Shown here: positions 17,001 to 26,612 of the stretch, in pieces | Numbering within the stretch: the stretch's first letter is position 1 | How the letters are laid out: each line of letters starts with the position of its first letter | Assembly (NCBI RefSeq): GCF_002632485.1 | Contig: NZ_NIBU01000019.1 | Span: 1 to 64,000, forward strand | Reading direction: 5' to 3' | Origin: Xenorhabdus innexi | GTDB taxonomy: Bacteria; Pseudomonadota; Gammaproteobacteria; Enterobacterales; Enterobacteriaceae | Length of the DNA: 64,000 bases | Notes under the pieces: model-generated | Told to the model about the DNA's origin: nothing | The model's input: only the letters and a program-made list of their open reading frames with translations | Databases searched by the model: none | Program-made: the position numbers and the translations under genes

Positions 17001-20000
17001 ACCTTATAGCGGCCACTGGGTAACATATCGATACGTCCTATGGTTTGCCAGTCACCTGAATTTTCGAGCGGTATTCGCAAAATCCCGGAGTGAAAATTCT
17101 TACTGCTTGCAATACCGAAATTCTTAAATTCGCCGGTAAGTTGCCCTGATACCGGCATAATATCCGCCCCCACAATCAAACGAGTGAGGCCAATAATATC
17201 GGACAAGTTATCGAATTCTTTGGGTTTGAGGTTCAAGAAACGGCGCACGGCATCAACCAATGAACCAAACGCTCTGCGAAATTTCGGCATCGCGTGGGTA
17301 GCCAGTGGGTTAGTGCGCAAATAAGCCTGTAGTTGCGGGTTGGAAAAGGCTTCGGAAATAAATTCATCAATGGATCGCTGTGCATATTGCAAGCCATCGG
17401 GTAAATTCCGTTTCTTCGCAAACTCACTGTACATCATGATGAGATTCGAACGCGCTTTCGCTTGATCCGCACTGAGTTCGAGTAAGCGCGTTTCATCATT
17501 TAAGACCTGATAAAGTGCATGGTGAGTGGCCTCGTGAACCAGATAATAAGGTTGGTCTGCAACCTGATCCCGAATATAGATGGTGGCATTAACAGGATCG
17601 TAAGTGGCATTCACTTCCGCATTACGGACAACGATAGGTTCTGCCGTCAGCTCAATATTAACCGGATACGTTTTGCGTGCGGCTTTCAGCATGTTAATTA
17701 ATTGCTGGACAATCGGACTGGTATGTCCGTCGATTTTAACCGCTTCCAGTGCGCCGAGAATATCGCCCATTTTCAGTCGAGTCAGCATGTCAATATTCGG
17801 CTGACTTAAGTATGACCCGACTTTAATCTCCCCCGCTGGTAACGATCTCCCCAATGCTTCGGCTTTGAGTACCTTTTCAGCAAGCCGCATTCCGGCCCGA
17901 TAGGCTTTCGGGTGCACCGTTTCATAAGCTGCCAAAATATCATTGAGTATTGCCCGGTTGCGATACAGTATTCCTGACGTCATACCCTCGGCTTTTGCCT
18001 TTCGTTCGGCCAACAGAGCTACCATACCGGTAGCATCATTCACACTCGGCAACGCCAGTCGTGTATCACGGTCATTGACCAATGCCCCCACATTTAACGG
18101 ATCACGTGCATTCGGTTCCTTACGCAAGGTTTCTGCAAAGAGCTGTGCGCGTTGGGATAAAGCGGTAGTCGCGGTATGCGTTGCATCAGAACGCGTCTGT
18201 GCGATTAAGGGATTTTGCCTGCGTTCCTGACGCATGAGATTATTGGCAGCGGCGGTTGATTGCTCGTCGGCGAGACTACGCAGGGTTTTCCGCTTGCGTT
18301 GATTTAGCTGTCTTTTCTCTGTCTGCGCAAGGCTTTCATCCGTATTAATAAATGCGTCTTCTTCACGTTGCAGACGTCCTTCTGTTCGTCGCAGATGATT
18401 GAAACTGTGACTTTCACGTGGCCCTAAATTTTCCGGCACGCGCATCGCGTCCAGATGGGCCAATACTTCATCTTGCCTGTCCCGTAAACTCCGTTCCTCC
18501 TGTAACTGCGCAGCACGTGCTGTCCGACTGGCTTCCTTCAAACGTTGTTCATAGGCGGGTAAAAAACGCGCCAACTCCAACGAGGGACTTTTTTTCTCCC
18601 CTGTCGCTTTCTCATAGGCTTGTGCCAGATATTCATTGGCGTTTGTCCGCAACTGGGTGACCCGTTTTTGTGCTTTGATGGTATTGACGGTTTCAGGCAT
18701 TACGGCAATCTGCTGGTCAATGGCATCCGCAAGAAGAGTCTGCTCTGCTGCCAGACGAGCCAGTTTATCACTGTCTGCTTTTGCCAGTTCCGAGGCCGTT
18801 ACTTTTTGCCGTGCGATAGTCGCCAGTTCAATATCACGAAGCACGTTGTCTTGTATCTGTGCCTGTTCCTGACGTAAATGATCAGCCAGTCCCAGTGCGG
18901 GATCATCCACAGGCATCACCGCAAGCATTTTCTGTAATGCCGTATTGGCTGCAATGCGTTCAGTACGAATTTGCGCTAATTTATCATCCCATTCTTTGAT
19001 GCGTTCCACGTCCTGCTCAGTACGTAAGCGCTCCAATAACGCTTCTTCCGACGCGCGTTTAATGCGGTCTGTCTGCTCTAAGTGATACAGGGTATTCGCC
19101 CGTTCTTCGGGAGTACGGTTCTTTAGCCAGTCAATAAAGCTGCCATCATATTCTGCCCTGGTTAGTGGTGTCGTCCGCTGTCCTTTATCTTCCAATAACA
19201 AGGGAGGCGGCATTAACTCCGTCGTGGACGCCGTTTCATTTTGACGCTTGTACAATGGATCATTATCGACAGCAAAAATTTTATGATAGCGTTCCAGATA
19301 GGCGGGGTGCATATCCAATGGCTTATTGCCGAATTCTTTCTGCAGGATGACTGCATCATCATCGGCAGTCGGCCCATACTGTTCTCTCTCCGCAATCGGA
19401 TTGTTGTCTATCAAGTGACGATAGCGTTCTTCCAGGCTCGCGCGTTCCGTGGCCTGCTGTTCTTTCTTCACTTTACGAAACAGACGTGCACCGGTGGCAT
19501 CCATTGCCGCAAGACGGGCCTGTAGATTCTCTTCCAGCGAGGCATTCAATGCCCGTTCCTGCTGTGCAATCTCTTTTCTTCCCGCTTCATCGGCTAACGG
19601 CCACGCTTCGGCCAGTTGGGTTTTCGATTCGGTCGCATTATTAAAGACTGTATCATCCCGTGCGATACGAGCCAGATTTGCATTTTGTTCACGGGCATGG
19701 AGTGCACCGGGAATCCCCCCCGTAAAAGGTGCATAGACCCCCGCAGAGGCCATTGCCTGGGTGACTTTTCCCCAGTCCACCCGATTGGCATCAAACTGTC
19801 CGTTTTTATCGAACCCCATTGTGAGCGCAGCATCTAAACCTGACGACGGCATATTACTGGCTGCATCAACCGCTGCTGATCCAAAATAGGATTTTAAGAT
19901 GCCTTTCGCCCCGTTGAGATCGGCAGCTTTCCCAAATCGTAAGAGTAAATTTTCCGGGTTAATACCGTAGGTATAACCAAACTTGGATAACGCGGCATCC

Positions 20001-20983
20001 ACCAAACCTTTGCCAAAGACGGCGGCACGTTGTTCCCCGGAGAGTTTATAATCGCTCTTCTCCCCCGTATTTTGTGCGGTATGGCCTGTACCTAAAGAAG
20101 CATCTGCTGCCACCTGTGAACGTAACAGCGTTTTGGCACGCTGCTTTGCCGTCTGTTCAATAACTTCCTTTCCTAACAGTTTCGCGCCGCCTTTGGCACC
20201 GGCTCGTAATAGAAAACCACCGCCTAATGAGGGTAGAACCAGAATAGCTGCATCTTCCACCAATCCCGTCGGATTGCTTGCCATATGGGCTACCGCTTCC
20301 GCGTAACGACTTTGTTCAAGCAGTTCATCACGTCGTTTCACATAATTTCGGCGTGAGGGCGTTTCCGTCTTTTCACGCGTCTCTTTGTCAAACTCATGCA
20401 CACTTTTCGCTATCTGTGATGATGTGGTTGACGGCACAAGGACGTTTAATAATCCCGCACCGGCATCGACTGTTCCCGTAATCGCCTGTGCCGCCGTGGA
20501 ACCTATCCCCTGCCAGAACCCTGATGGTAGTTCGCTGTTTTTGATCTTATCGTTACTAACGGTAAAAAGTGCCCCGTTAATTCTACTGGCCGGTTGCGCG
20601 AGCTGTGCTTCGGTAAATTTTCCAGGGAAACGTTCATTCACGTCCTTATAAAGACTGTTTAACATTTCACGTTGTGTTTCCTGAGATTTATCACCAAAGT
20701 TTTTTGCCCGTAAGTAGCCGGTCACATTAACGAAGTTATCTGTCGGAAAAAGGTTCGGATCGTTCGCATAATTCGGCTTTGGCACAGAACTCTTCGGCGT
20801 GTTGCCGAGACCCTCTTTTTGCGCCAGAAGTGTCGCTATCAGCGCATTATTTTCTTCACTCAACTGTCGCGCCAATGGATTGGTTATTGTTTGCGGCGAC
20901 GGCGTTGCCAGAACATTTCGCTTGATAAGGCCAATATCCCCACTGTCATTGACTAAAGGCACTTTTAATGGATTTATTGCCAT
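14069..20983 (-). CDS. Giant internal virion / polyvalent protein (2304 aa)
   Basis: The start is ATG at 20983, overlapping the previous stop as TGATG. The N-terminal part holds a Gly/Ala-rich hydrophobic region near residues 230-260. Residues about 480-950 are highly charged and helical, with many Glu/Arg/Gln, probably coiled coil. Near residue 1149 is VHEATHHALYQV, an HExxH zinc-metallopeptidase motif. Later parts include VTGRPGADLNRVEQGIIDGL, which I associate with large-polyvalent-protein domains found in phages. Its place after a lytic transglycosylase at the end of the virion operon suggests an ejected internal core protein that helps DNA enter the cell. Exact domain names need a profile search. 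Confidence 0.8.
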   Translation of the reverse strand: MAINPLKVPLVNDSGDIGLIKRNVLATPSPQTITNPLARQLSEENNALIATLLAQKEGLGNTPKSSVPKPNYANDPNLFPTDNFVNVTGYLRAKNFGDKSQETQREMLNSLYKDVNERFPGKFTEAQLAQPASRINGALFTVSNDKIKNSELPSGFWQGIGSTAAQAITGTVDAGAGLLNVLVPSTTSSQIAKSVHEFDKETREKTETPSRRNYVKRRDELLEQSRYAEAVAHMASNPTGLVEDAAILVLPSLGGGFLLRAGAKGGAKLLGKEVIEQTAKQRAKTLLRSQVAADASLGTGHTAQNTGEKSDYKLSGEQRAAVFGKGLVDAALSKFGYTYGINPENLLLRFGKAADLNGAKGILKSYFGSAAVDAASNMPSSGLDAALTMGFDKNGQFDANRVDWGKVTQAMASAGVYAPFTGGIPGALHAREQNANLARIARDDTVFNNATESKTQLAEAWPLADEAGRKEIAQQERALNASLEENLQARLAAMDATGARLFRKVKKEQQATERASLEERYRHLIDNNPIAEREQYGPTADDDAVILQKEFGNKPLDMHPAYLERYHKIFAVDNDPLYKRQNETASTTELMPPPLLLEDKGQRTTPLTRAEYDGSFIDWLKNRTPEERANTLYHLEQTDRIKRASEEALLERLRTEQDVERIKEWDDKLAQIRTERIAANTALQKMLAVMPVDDPALGLADHLRQEQAQIQDNVLRDIELATIARQKVTASELAKADSDKLARLAAEQTLLADAIDQQIAVMPETVNTIKAQKRVTQLRTNANEYLAQAYEKATGEKKSPSLELARFLPAYEQRLKEASRTARAAQLQEERSLRDRQDEVLAHLDAMRVPENLGPRESHSFNHLRRTEGRLQREEDAFINTDESLAQTEKRQLNQRKRKTLRSLADEQSTAAANNLMRQERRQNPLIAQTRSDATHTATTALSQRAQLFAETLRKEPNARDPLNVGALVNDRDTRLALPSVNDATGMVALLAERKAKAEGMTSGILYRNRAILNDILAAYETVHPKAYRAGMRLAEKVLKAEALGRSLPAGEIKVGSYLSQPNIDMLTRLKMGDILGALEAVKIDGHTSPIVQQLINMLKAARKTYPVNIELTAEPIVVRNAEVNATYDPVNATIYIRDQVADQPYYLVHEATHHALYQVLNDETRLLELSADQAKARSNLIMMYSEFAKKRNLPDGLQYAQRSIDEFISEAFSNPQLQAYLRTNPLATHAMPKFRRAFGSLVDAVRRFLNLKPKEFDNLSDIIGLTRLIVGADIMPVSGQLTGEFKNFGIASSKNFHSGILRIPLENSGDWQTIGRIDMLPSGRYKVTIDGEDMPFHEHIVDTANEASEWAADNYGARVGDVSENPTAPLVGEIRQADLYGQAFVDMNNKVLDSIGKRNAVAQAVAKEVTTRLSSLWSYFWATNVDVFSPAKAIDRIADRLGYRGTDGKPLNLYEKLTEGMAGARAVTGRPGADLNRVEQGIIDGLHAIGIPYNVFHDYAYAQRAIEMDQIKKEMVLMGVPTRIHENPTAFHWTDNKGKVHSGLEGAYEFLSTVPEEKQAQIESILKPMRDINQMLLDEERKSGLISTESYYRMKQAYHYVPLLSTGEKRPSIHKTFQGRYTKAADPVANMLYQMQTRYANVARNNALRALYEMVNSIGMADLFKLETHKLERDDAGNVIAVANQKWNDKNGVWVFLGDKKAKIVVDTQTRFGKDLLRAIQKPEMMPLLTMLRTTTGYMASNMTTYSPSFLLKVPVWNTVLTLLNFSGAFDRNMSANDHFRLATRSLVDVVRLLPEIVRDQASMKTDNPMRKLFAKAGGGNNAGAYYGLDAVSRRLNAGTATGPIDIIQQQGMKGLGSAALNMHHRFVRAVHASDEVFRYSAFLNFLEDRSGRDLRNMTQKELDAWAANNQGLITQAAKGSRELAGNFTRHGSGKVLPAFFAFWNAGMQSLPLVASIMSTQAGRFGLMGLSILAAAATQSALDDPDDEDTDGGSKFARSPSRKKSICFGDVCGEMPYEVRPFMIAMQNLILLGHGKIDMGEATGSIIRSAAETFMPVQPAGDMDSYTVTRMMIPTAAQPLITIGMGTNEFGQEVDNKYPVDWAGKQITNPANVERGKTTTPEFLKDMTRFFYEKSNGMVDISPARTDALLSSLFSGVYNMVRNTTTPPLKPVGWGDNAILQTATSAYRYKTNDYAVTQKYRELITQASASGRLNNLSDDGSYNVLMKNDPVAKIENQRAKAMRNLHIEGMTLSQLNGALDKAFYDGDEVAIAHYQELMRQYYDQSSLIYGNALIQLQDIVNEH

Positions 20984-21798
20984 CACGTTACCCCTTGTAA
21001 TAAGCGATCAATATCTGCTGCTGTCGCGGGACGCGTACCAAAAAGTCCCGCTAAGGGCACCGGTGGTTGTCCATTATCATAGTCAGAATGGTTAACATTC
21101 GGTACAGCCGGTGTCATACCCTTTGGGTTCCCGTCGGACAGCATAAATGGCGATGTGTCTTTGGGTAATTCATACCCGACACCGAGCATTTTTGACATAT
21201 CGCCCAAACCAGAAAGCTCTAAATCTAACCCGCTTTGCGCGGTCGTCGGTTGGGCCGTTGATAAACCATACTGTTGCAATGTTCGCGTGATCGCCGGGGA
21301 ATAGTTCGCCAGCCCCAAATTCGGGTTTGTTGGCATTCCCATAAACTGCCGAACTCTTGCCACATAATTTCGCGTGATTTGGGGCAGACTGGCAAATGAG
21401 CGTTGACCACTCATCAATTGTCTGAGACGCCCATCCCCGGCATTGTAACCCACCGGGATTAAGTCCCACGGGACTCCACGACGACGTGCATCCTGTATGT
21501 ACGCCGCTATCCCATTAATCGATTGTTGCGCATCGAGGGGATCTTGAACGTGATATTCTTGACGGTAGGCGGGCGTCAGTTGTGCAATGCCCAGCTCTCC
21601 GGCGGCGCCCGGCGTGTTTAACCCCTTCGCTAATCCCCACTTCGACTCAACGCCCAACATACTCTGAATTAAATTTTTAGCATCACCTTCGGGTTCCAGA
21701 CCATACTGCTGTACCGCCTGTTTAACATAAGGTGCATAATGTTCCATACGTGAAACGTATTGTGGATTGTCTTTCCAGTACCCGTCTGTAAACGCCAT
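20983..21798 (-). CDS. Virion-associated lytic transglycosylase (SLT fold)
   Basis: The product has 271 residues from ATG 21798, chosen because AAGGGGACAGCG precedes it; an upstream frame extension lacks a site. Motifs of the soluble lytic transglycosylase fold are clear: LLGVESKWGLAKG with the catalytic Glu, then GAAGELGIAQLTPAYRQEY, and IPVGYNAGDGRL. It should cut peptidoglycan locally so that the injection apparatus can cross the cell wall. The second half is probably a structural tail. It lies between two internal virion protein genes, and its stop overlaps the start of the giant protein gene. Confidence 0.88.
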   Translation of the reverse strand: MAFTDGYWKDNPQYVSRMEHYAPYVKQAVQQYGLEPEGDAKNLIQSMLGVESKWGLAKGLNTPGAAGELGIAQLTPAYRQEYHVQDPLDAQQSINGIAAYIQDARRRGVPWDLIPVGYNAGDGRLRQLMSGQRSFASLPQITRNYVARVRQFMGMPTNPNLGLANYSPAITRTLQQYGLSTAQPTTAQSGLDLELSGLGDMSKMLGVGYELPKDTSPFMLSDGNPKGMTPAVPNVNHSDYDNGQPPVPLAGLFGTRPATAADIDRLLQGVT

Positions 21799-21808
21799 CG
21801 CTGTCCCC

Positions 21809-23203
21809 TTAACCGAGTCCCACCTTATTGGGATCATTACCGCCCAGCCCGTATTCGTTCTGCAATTTTTCTAAAATTTGTTGTTGCATCTCAGAAGGGA
21901 CTTGCTCAAAAGGCACCTGTGGCAATTTGATGGACTGTGACTTTCCGCCATGATTTAACTCCAGTTGTGCTTTATTAATCTCCATTAGCATTTTCATTAT
22001 TTTGAGGTGGTACAAAGGGTCGTTTGCCAGCGCAGGATTTCCTGCCGCTTTCGCCCTCAACGCCTCTAACGCCGCCATCTGCTGGGCGTAAGTCATATCC
22101 TGCTTATAGGCCGCGTCTGCGCCAATACCGGTTGCCGTCAGCATCGGCGGCATATTGGCTGATATTCTTGCCGCAACCACCGAACCATTGGGTAATCGGA
22201 TAAGGGTGTGCCCCTCCGTGCCCGATCCATACGCTTGCGGCGTGGTAGACAGTAAACCCCGGTTGACATTGCCCGCATCAGAATCCAGGTAGAGCTGTCC
22301 GTTAATCTGATTATTACCCAACACACTGGCTTTCATCGTCGGATCAGCTAACACGCGGTCAAACACGCCATACGCATTTTTCGATGCCTCCGTTGCCGCC
22401 AAATTTGCATCTGCCCGCGCCAGATACGGATTTTGCGTCTTTCGTAATGTGTCACCATATTGCTGCTGCCAGTAAGGGGATTCCTGCATTCCTCTGGCTT
22501 TTAGCAAATCTTCTTGCTTAACCAATTGTGTGGGTGTGGTTCCCATCAGATGGGCATAACTTTCTAAGCCGCCAATACTGTTCTGAGGCACCCCATAAAT
22601 GCCGTTCGCCGTCATATAAACAGGGTGGCCACCATAATTTGTCGTTGGGTTATAAGCCACGTCTGTCAGCGCACGGACGCCTAATGCGCGAGCCATATGA
22701 TCCGCACTCGGCTGATAGGCTGGTGTTGTCGTTTCCTGTTGAGGTAATGGTGTATTAATCCCCGGATTGGTGGTTTCTTTTGGCGGTAATGGCGTATTAA
22801 TCCCCGGATATTCCCGTTGCGGCATAATGCGGGAAGATGCTTGTGGGGCTTGCCGTGTAACGGCGGACGATACGGAAGGAATCCCGTGCTCCTGAATTAT
22901 GGGGTCTAACAACCGGCTCAATGCTTGCGCATCCGCAGACGAAGGAGGATTGACCGCAGTATCGGTAAACCCATGACGCTGCAACGCATTACCCAACGCG
23001 GTTAAACCTTGTCCAAAAAGACTGTCTTTAAACGGCTTATGATTATCGGGAAGCTGGGACTGCCCGACCGCATACTGCGCATAACCTTTATTTTCGTAAT
23101 AAGGTCTTTTTGGGTCATAGACAAATCCGAGTGCCTTTGCTTGATCAAACAGGTCTTTATCATCAGGGCTAATATAAGGCGCAATGGGTGTTGTGTTTGC
23201 CAT
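21809..23203 (-). CDS. Probable internal virion protein (464 aa)
   Basis: The N-terminal 150 residues are Pro/Gln-rich and contain two near-copies of PGINTPLP. The middle has YESYAHLMGTTPTQLVKQEDLL-type features in variant form (GGLESYAHLMGTTPTQLV), and the C-terminus is helical with Gln and Met. It is probably part of the ejected core, judged by position between tail genes and the transglycosylase. No known family was recognised. It ends 11 bases before the transglycosylase start. Confidence 0.7.
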   Translation of the reverse strand: MANTTPIAPYISPDDKDLFDQAKALGFVYDPKRPYYENKGYAQYAVGQSQLPDNHKPFKDSLFGQGLTALGNALQRHGFTDTAVNPPSSADAQALSRLLDPIIQEHGIPSVSSAVTRQAPQASSRIMPQREYPGINTPLPPKETTNPGINTPLPQQETTTPAYQPSADHMARALGVRALTDVAYNPTTNYGGHPVYMTANGIYGVPQNSIGGLESYAHLMGTTPTQLVKQEDLLKARGMQESPYWQQQYGDTLRKTQNPYLARADANLAATEASKNAYGVFDRVLADPTMKASVLGNNQINGQLYLDSDAGNVNRGLLSTTPQAYGSGTEGHTLIRLPNGSVVAARISANMPPMLTATGIGADAAYKQDMTYAQQMAALEALRAKAAGNPALANDPLYHLKIMKMLMEINKAQLELNHGGKSQSIKLPQVPFEQVPSEMQQQILEKLQNEYGLGGNDPNKVGLG

Positions 23204-23211
23204 ATATCCCC

Positions 23212-23718
23212 CTACCGTAATGGCTTATTACCAACATATGGCTGGAATGGATGCGGCATCCCCCCTGATGGCTCCTGATACGTGCCGAGCAAACCGGGAA
23301 TTGCGCTTCCGTAAGCGGGGGCATTATTTTGATTTGCCGGTTGTCGCATTTGTAAGCCCATTGGTTGATCTGATTGCGTGAGTTGCCTGTGCAATTCCAG
23401 ATATTGCCGTTGCAGTTCGGGGTCACTCCACGGCCCAGGGTCTGCCGACATACCATCTCGGTCAATTAACGTACTGAGTCCGCTTAAGTAACGCCCTTGC
23501 TGAAATTTATTTCCCGCGTAATCCGCTTCAAAACCCGCTTCCTGACTACGCAACCGCATGGGATCAAGATACACATTATTCTGATAACGGCGAAAACCGT
23601 CAGCGAGGTTAAGCCCCACCCCTAATGCATTCGCAAGTCCCGCCCCCATCCCCAAAGAACCATAACCACCCAGCGAACCGCCCCAACTGTCGCCTCTTGG
23701 TACGAATCCGTAAACCAT
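23212..23718 (-). CDS. Unknown virion protein, Gly-rich N-terminus
   Basis: The product has 168 residues. The first 45 are glycine-rich (SWGGSLGGYGSLGMGAGLAN), and the rest is Gln- and Pro-rich. It is closely spaced with its neighbours in the late operon, 8 bases before the next gene. Probably a structural or internal protein. Confidence 0.65.
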   Translation of the reverse strand: MVYGFVPRGDSWGGSLGGYGSLGMGAGLANALGVGLNLADGFRRYQNNVYLDPMRLRSQEAGFEADYAGNKFQQGRYLSGLSTLIDRDGMSADPGPWSDPELQRQYLELHRQLTQSDQPMGLQMRQPANQNNAPAYGSAIPGLLGTYQEPSGGMPHPFQPYVGNKPLR

Positions 23719-23719
23719 G

Positions 23720-23956
23720 TTAACCCCCTAATATTTGTGCAACGCCATCAAACTGATCGCTCTGGAATGCGGTTGATGTCGTATCATCGAGTACCCCGTC
23801 TTTCACTGTCTTCTGCATGGTCTGTATCAACGCATCAGCGGGCGACGTTTCTTCCGCGTCGGACTTAGGATGCTGCGATAAATACGCACTCATACGTGGG
23901 CTACGGGTATACGTTACGGTAGGAAGTTCTCCAAAATGCCGGTGCATTTTTTTCAT
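23720..23956 (-). CDS. Unknown small virion-operon protein
   Basis: The product has 78 residues, is soluble, and starts MKKMHRHFGELPTVTYTRSP. Its start overlaps the end of the upstream gene by 4 bases (ATGA), and its stop lies one base before the next start. No motif recognised. Confidence 0.6.
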   Translation of the reverse strand: MKKMHRHFGELPTVTYTRSPRMSAYLSQHPKSDAEETSPADALIQTMQKTVKDGVLDDTTSTAFQSDQFDGVAQILGG

Positions 23957-24792
23957 ACGGCGTCCTCTTTCATTGATAGGGATTCTCCCCCATCATCACA
24001 GGCAGATGTACCACAAAAGCCAAAGAGCATCGGTAAAACGACAGAGAGTGCCGCTGCTAACATTTGCATATCACCCATATCCGCTTTTGCCGTAGCCCGT
24101 AAGGATTGTGCAAGAAAACCATAGTTCTGGCCCGCGCCCGCTAAATAGTCCGCAGAAAGTTGTTTGCGATTCATGACATCCCGTTCAAAAAGCGTTGTCG
24201 TGCGCTCCAGTACTTCAAAGGTTCGATCAAAGGCTTTCGTCCGTTCTTCTTCAAATGCCTGTGTCGTTGCCAGTGTCGTCGCTATGATTTCGGCACGCTT
24301 AATACCTGCCCAAACATCACAGTTCAGACCGTAGTGATAACGATCCGCCGTTTGCTGGGCCTCCATATACGCTTTATTCGCCAATATTTTTGCATTGGCT
24401 CGCGCACGGCGCAGGATACCTTCGTAATCTGCTTTATACCCACATAACGCAAAGGCACATAACGCGTCATGTAACTTATCGTCACACGGGCGCAATTTAT
24501 CCGCCCAGGTATTCAGGTCATAGCCTTTATCGCGGAAAAATTTCGTTAAATCTTCCCAATTATTTTCTGCATCTTTTGCTTTGCTAATCAGATCTTTGTT
24601 CGTTAACATCCCCGTCAACGTACCCACGAGCGAACCTATTGCCATCCACTTTCCATCATCGCGGCGGGGAGGACGAGGAACCTGAATAATCGTATTGGTG
24701 GAGTTAGCTGTATTATTTGTACCGTCTACCGTATTTTTATCTACCGTAACCTGCTGTACAGATTCGGCTTGCTTGCCCGGATCGGTTGCCAT
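23953..24792 (-). CDS. Unknown virion-operon protein (279 aa)
   Basis: Polar Thr/Asn-rich N-terminus, then one hydrophobic stretch (MAIGSLVGTLTGML, about residues 50-64). A long helical middle follows, with several Cys and an apolar segment near the end (LSVVLPMLFGFCGTSAC). It may associate with membrane or with the internal core during ejection. No family recognised. TAGGAGG precedes its start. Confidence 0.65.
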   Translation of the reverse strand: MATDPGKQAESVQQVTVDKNTVDGTNNTANSTNTIIQVPRPPRRDDGKWMAIGSLVGTLTGMLTNKDLISKAKDAENNWEDLTKFFRDKGYDLNTWADKLRPCDDKLHDALCAFALCGYKADYEGILRRARANAKILANKAYMEAQQTADRYHYGLNCDVWAGIKRAEIIATTLATTQAFEEERTKAFDRTFEVLERTTTLFERDVMNRKQLSADYLAGAGQNYGFLAQSLRATAKADMGDMQMLAAALSVVLPMLFGFCGTSACDDGGESLSMKEDAV

Positions 24793-24800
24793 AACACCTC

Positions 24801-26612
24801 CTAAAGTTCGGTCATGTTTGCCGCTAACGCCAGTTCAGATACAACCGCTGTTGATTTCACTTCAATCTGCCAACGACGTACTAAACCCTGTCCATTAACC
24901 CTAAAGGGTTTATCGCTCCAAACAGGGCGATCTATCCTTATCCGTTCATTTCCCATCAGAGTTAACGCCACTTTAGGGGCAACAATATACGGGAGTGCGA
25001 TAGAGGCATCAGGATACTTCTGCAAGAATTCACCCGTATCGGCAGGTGTCAACAAACGTCTATATTGCCGCCAAACCAATGACACCCAATCTCTATAATC
25101 AGAAGGGACATCTTCGGCGTCACTATGAACGACACCAACGCCGATGGATTCCGGATTTGTCGCGGAAAAAAGGGCTGATTTCCAGGTAGCCTGCATCGCA
25201 TAATCATTTTGTTCCCAGCCAAACACCATCGAACCGAATGCCACCGCCATACTGGTTTCATCACCAAAGTATAAGGCGTGTGTCCGATGGCTAAGATACA
25301 CTAAATCAGTTTCGGCATACGCCTGATCATTCGTTCGCAGGGGAAACATAATCGACAGACTCTGTGCGTTATCCGTGAACGCAAAAATACGTTGGTCATA
25401 AAAACCCAGAACATAATGCTGGGGTGCCATTTTGAGCCACCATTCTTTATCCATCCAGTTTGCTGTTAACAAACCCACACCCGCACCGGTGACAACTGCT
25501 ATTCCCTCTTCACTACAATAATAGACAGACTCCCCTATACACATTACCCCTTTCACACTCAGACAAGGCATTCGCCGATTAATACGAGTGATGGTCAATT
25601 TATCGGGTAATTCCCCGGTAATCACAAAAGGTACGCCTTTGGTCAATACCACTGCCTGATACGCGCCGGTCTTTGTTCGGAAAGAAACAATACGAACAAT
25701 CTCATCATCCACAACCAACGTATTGGCTTCGGGAAACGCATGAGGTTGTTTGTGTGCGGAAACATAAATATGACATCCAGACCAAACCAGAATCGCCCCA
25801 TAGCCAATATTGGCGACACCTTCCGCACAGGGCACCGGATACCAGGTCTGTGTCATCAATGGATTGCCACCGGCAAACAGACCGGGACAAAAAACAAACG
25901 CCAGTTTTGTTGCTGCTTGTTCACCTACCTGTGCCATTTCGGCGTCTTTATCGCCCACCAAAAGCATATACCAACGGATAGTTGCCGCATTAACGGGCGC
26001 TTTTTCTGTTGGCACCAACATGACCGACTCCGTATAAGGAACGAGGATCGGTTCCGAATAATCACTTGGCCCTGATTCTTCTTGGCAATCGGTCACCCAG
26101 GTATAACAAAAGGTCAGTACCAGCGGGGGCAGTTCCTGATTTGGACAATCCTGTTCCGTCGGCAAACTTTTTTGCCAACAATCATCAGGAATAGGGATAT
26201 CATCCGGACATTTCTGCCCGGTCACTTTCACATCCGGTGCCTTAATTGGACGTGGTATCCCTAATGCCACCGGCCCTTCTTTATCGGTTATCCATGCATA
26301 GCCGCTTCGCCACACCTGATTGTCGCTGACAAAAAGAAATGATTGCGGCCCCGCGATATGAATGGGATCTTCGGCAATGGGGGTTACGTGTTCGAAACCG
26401 AGCCATGCTCCCCCAATTTTATAGAGTGCTTTTACCTCACCACTCATCGGTTTTCCGTTGATATCTACCGCATTGTACAGGGGACGTGGGGCACGTAAGG
26501 GCACAATTCCCCCCGAATGAAGTAAGCAATTTTCAGCAAAAGCGGCAAAACCCGCACCCAGTTTATCTGATCGGATTTTAGGAATGACGCCCTGAAACTT
26601 ATTAATTTTCAT
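24801..26612 (-). CDS. Large beta-rich tail protein (603 aa)
   Basis: Start ATG 26612, preceded by GTGGAGG; a GTG four codons upstream is less likely. The sequence is beta-strand rich with many aromatic residues and a Cys-rich insert (KCPDDIPIPDDCW, EQDCPNQELPP, CYTWVTDCQEE) around residues 135-180. Its length and position, between head-tail adaptors and internal proteins, fit a tail tube/nozzle protein of a short-tailed phage. It overlaps the upstream gene by 11 bases. Confidence 0.7.
   Translation of the reverse strand: MKINKFQGVIPKIRSDKLGAGFAAFAENCLLHSGGIVPLRAPRPLYNAVDINGKPMSGEVKALYKIGGAWLGFEHVTPIAEDPIHIAGPQSFLFVSDNQVWRSGYAWITDKEGPVALGIPRPIKAPDVKVTGQKCPDDIPIPDDCWQKSLPTEQDCPNQELPPLVLTFCYTWVTDCQEESGPSDYSEPILVPYTESVMLVPTEKAPVNAATIRWYMLLVGDKDAEMAQVGEQAATKLAFVFCPGLFAGGNPLMTQTWYPVPCAEGVANIGYGAILVWSGCHIYVSAHKQPHAFPEANTLVVDDEIVRIVSFRTKTGAYQAVVLTKGVPFVITGELPDKLTITRINRRMPCLSVKGVMCIGESVYYCSEEGIAVVTGAGVGLLTANWMDKEWWLKMAPQHYVLGFYDQRIFAFTDNAQSLSIMFPLRTNDQAYAETDLVYLSHRTHALYFGDETSMAVAFGSMVFGWEQNDYAMQATWKSALFSATNPESIGVGVVHSDAEDVPSDYRDWVSLVWRQYRRLLTPADTGEFLQKYPDASIALPYIVAPKVALTLMGNERIRIDRPVWSDKPFRVNGQGLVRRWQIEVKSTAVVSELALAANMTEL

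Noticed and set aside
14270-20651. Many long frames on the plus strand opposite the giant virion gene
   Set aside because: They are antisense shadows of a single long coding gene with continuous reading on the minus strand.
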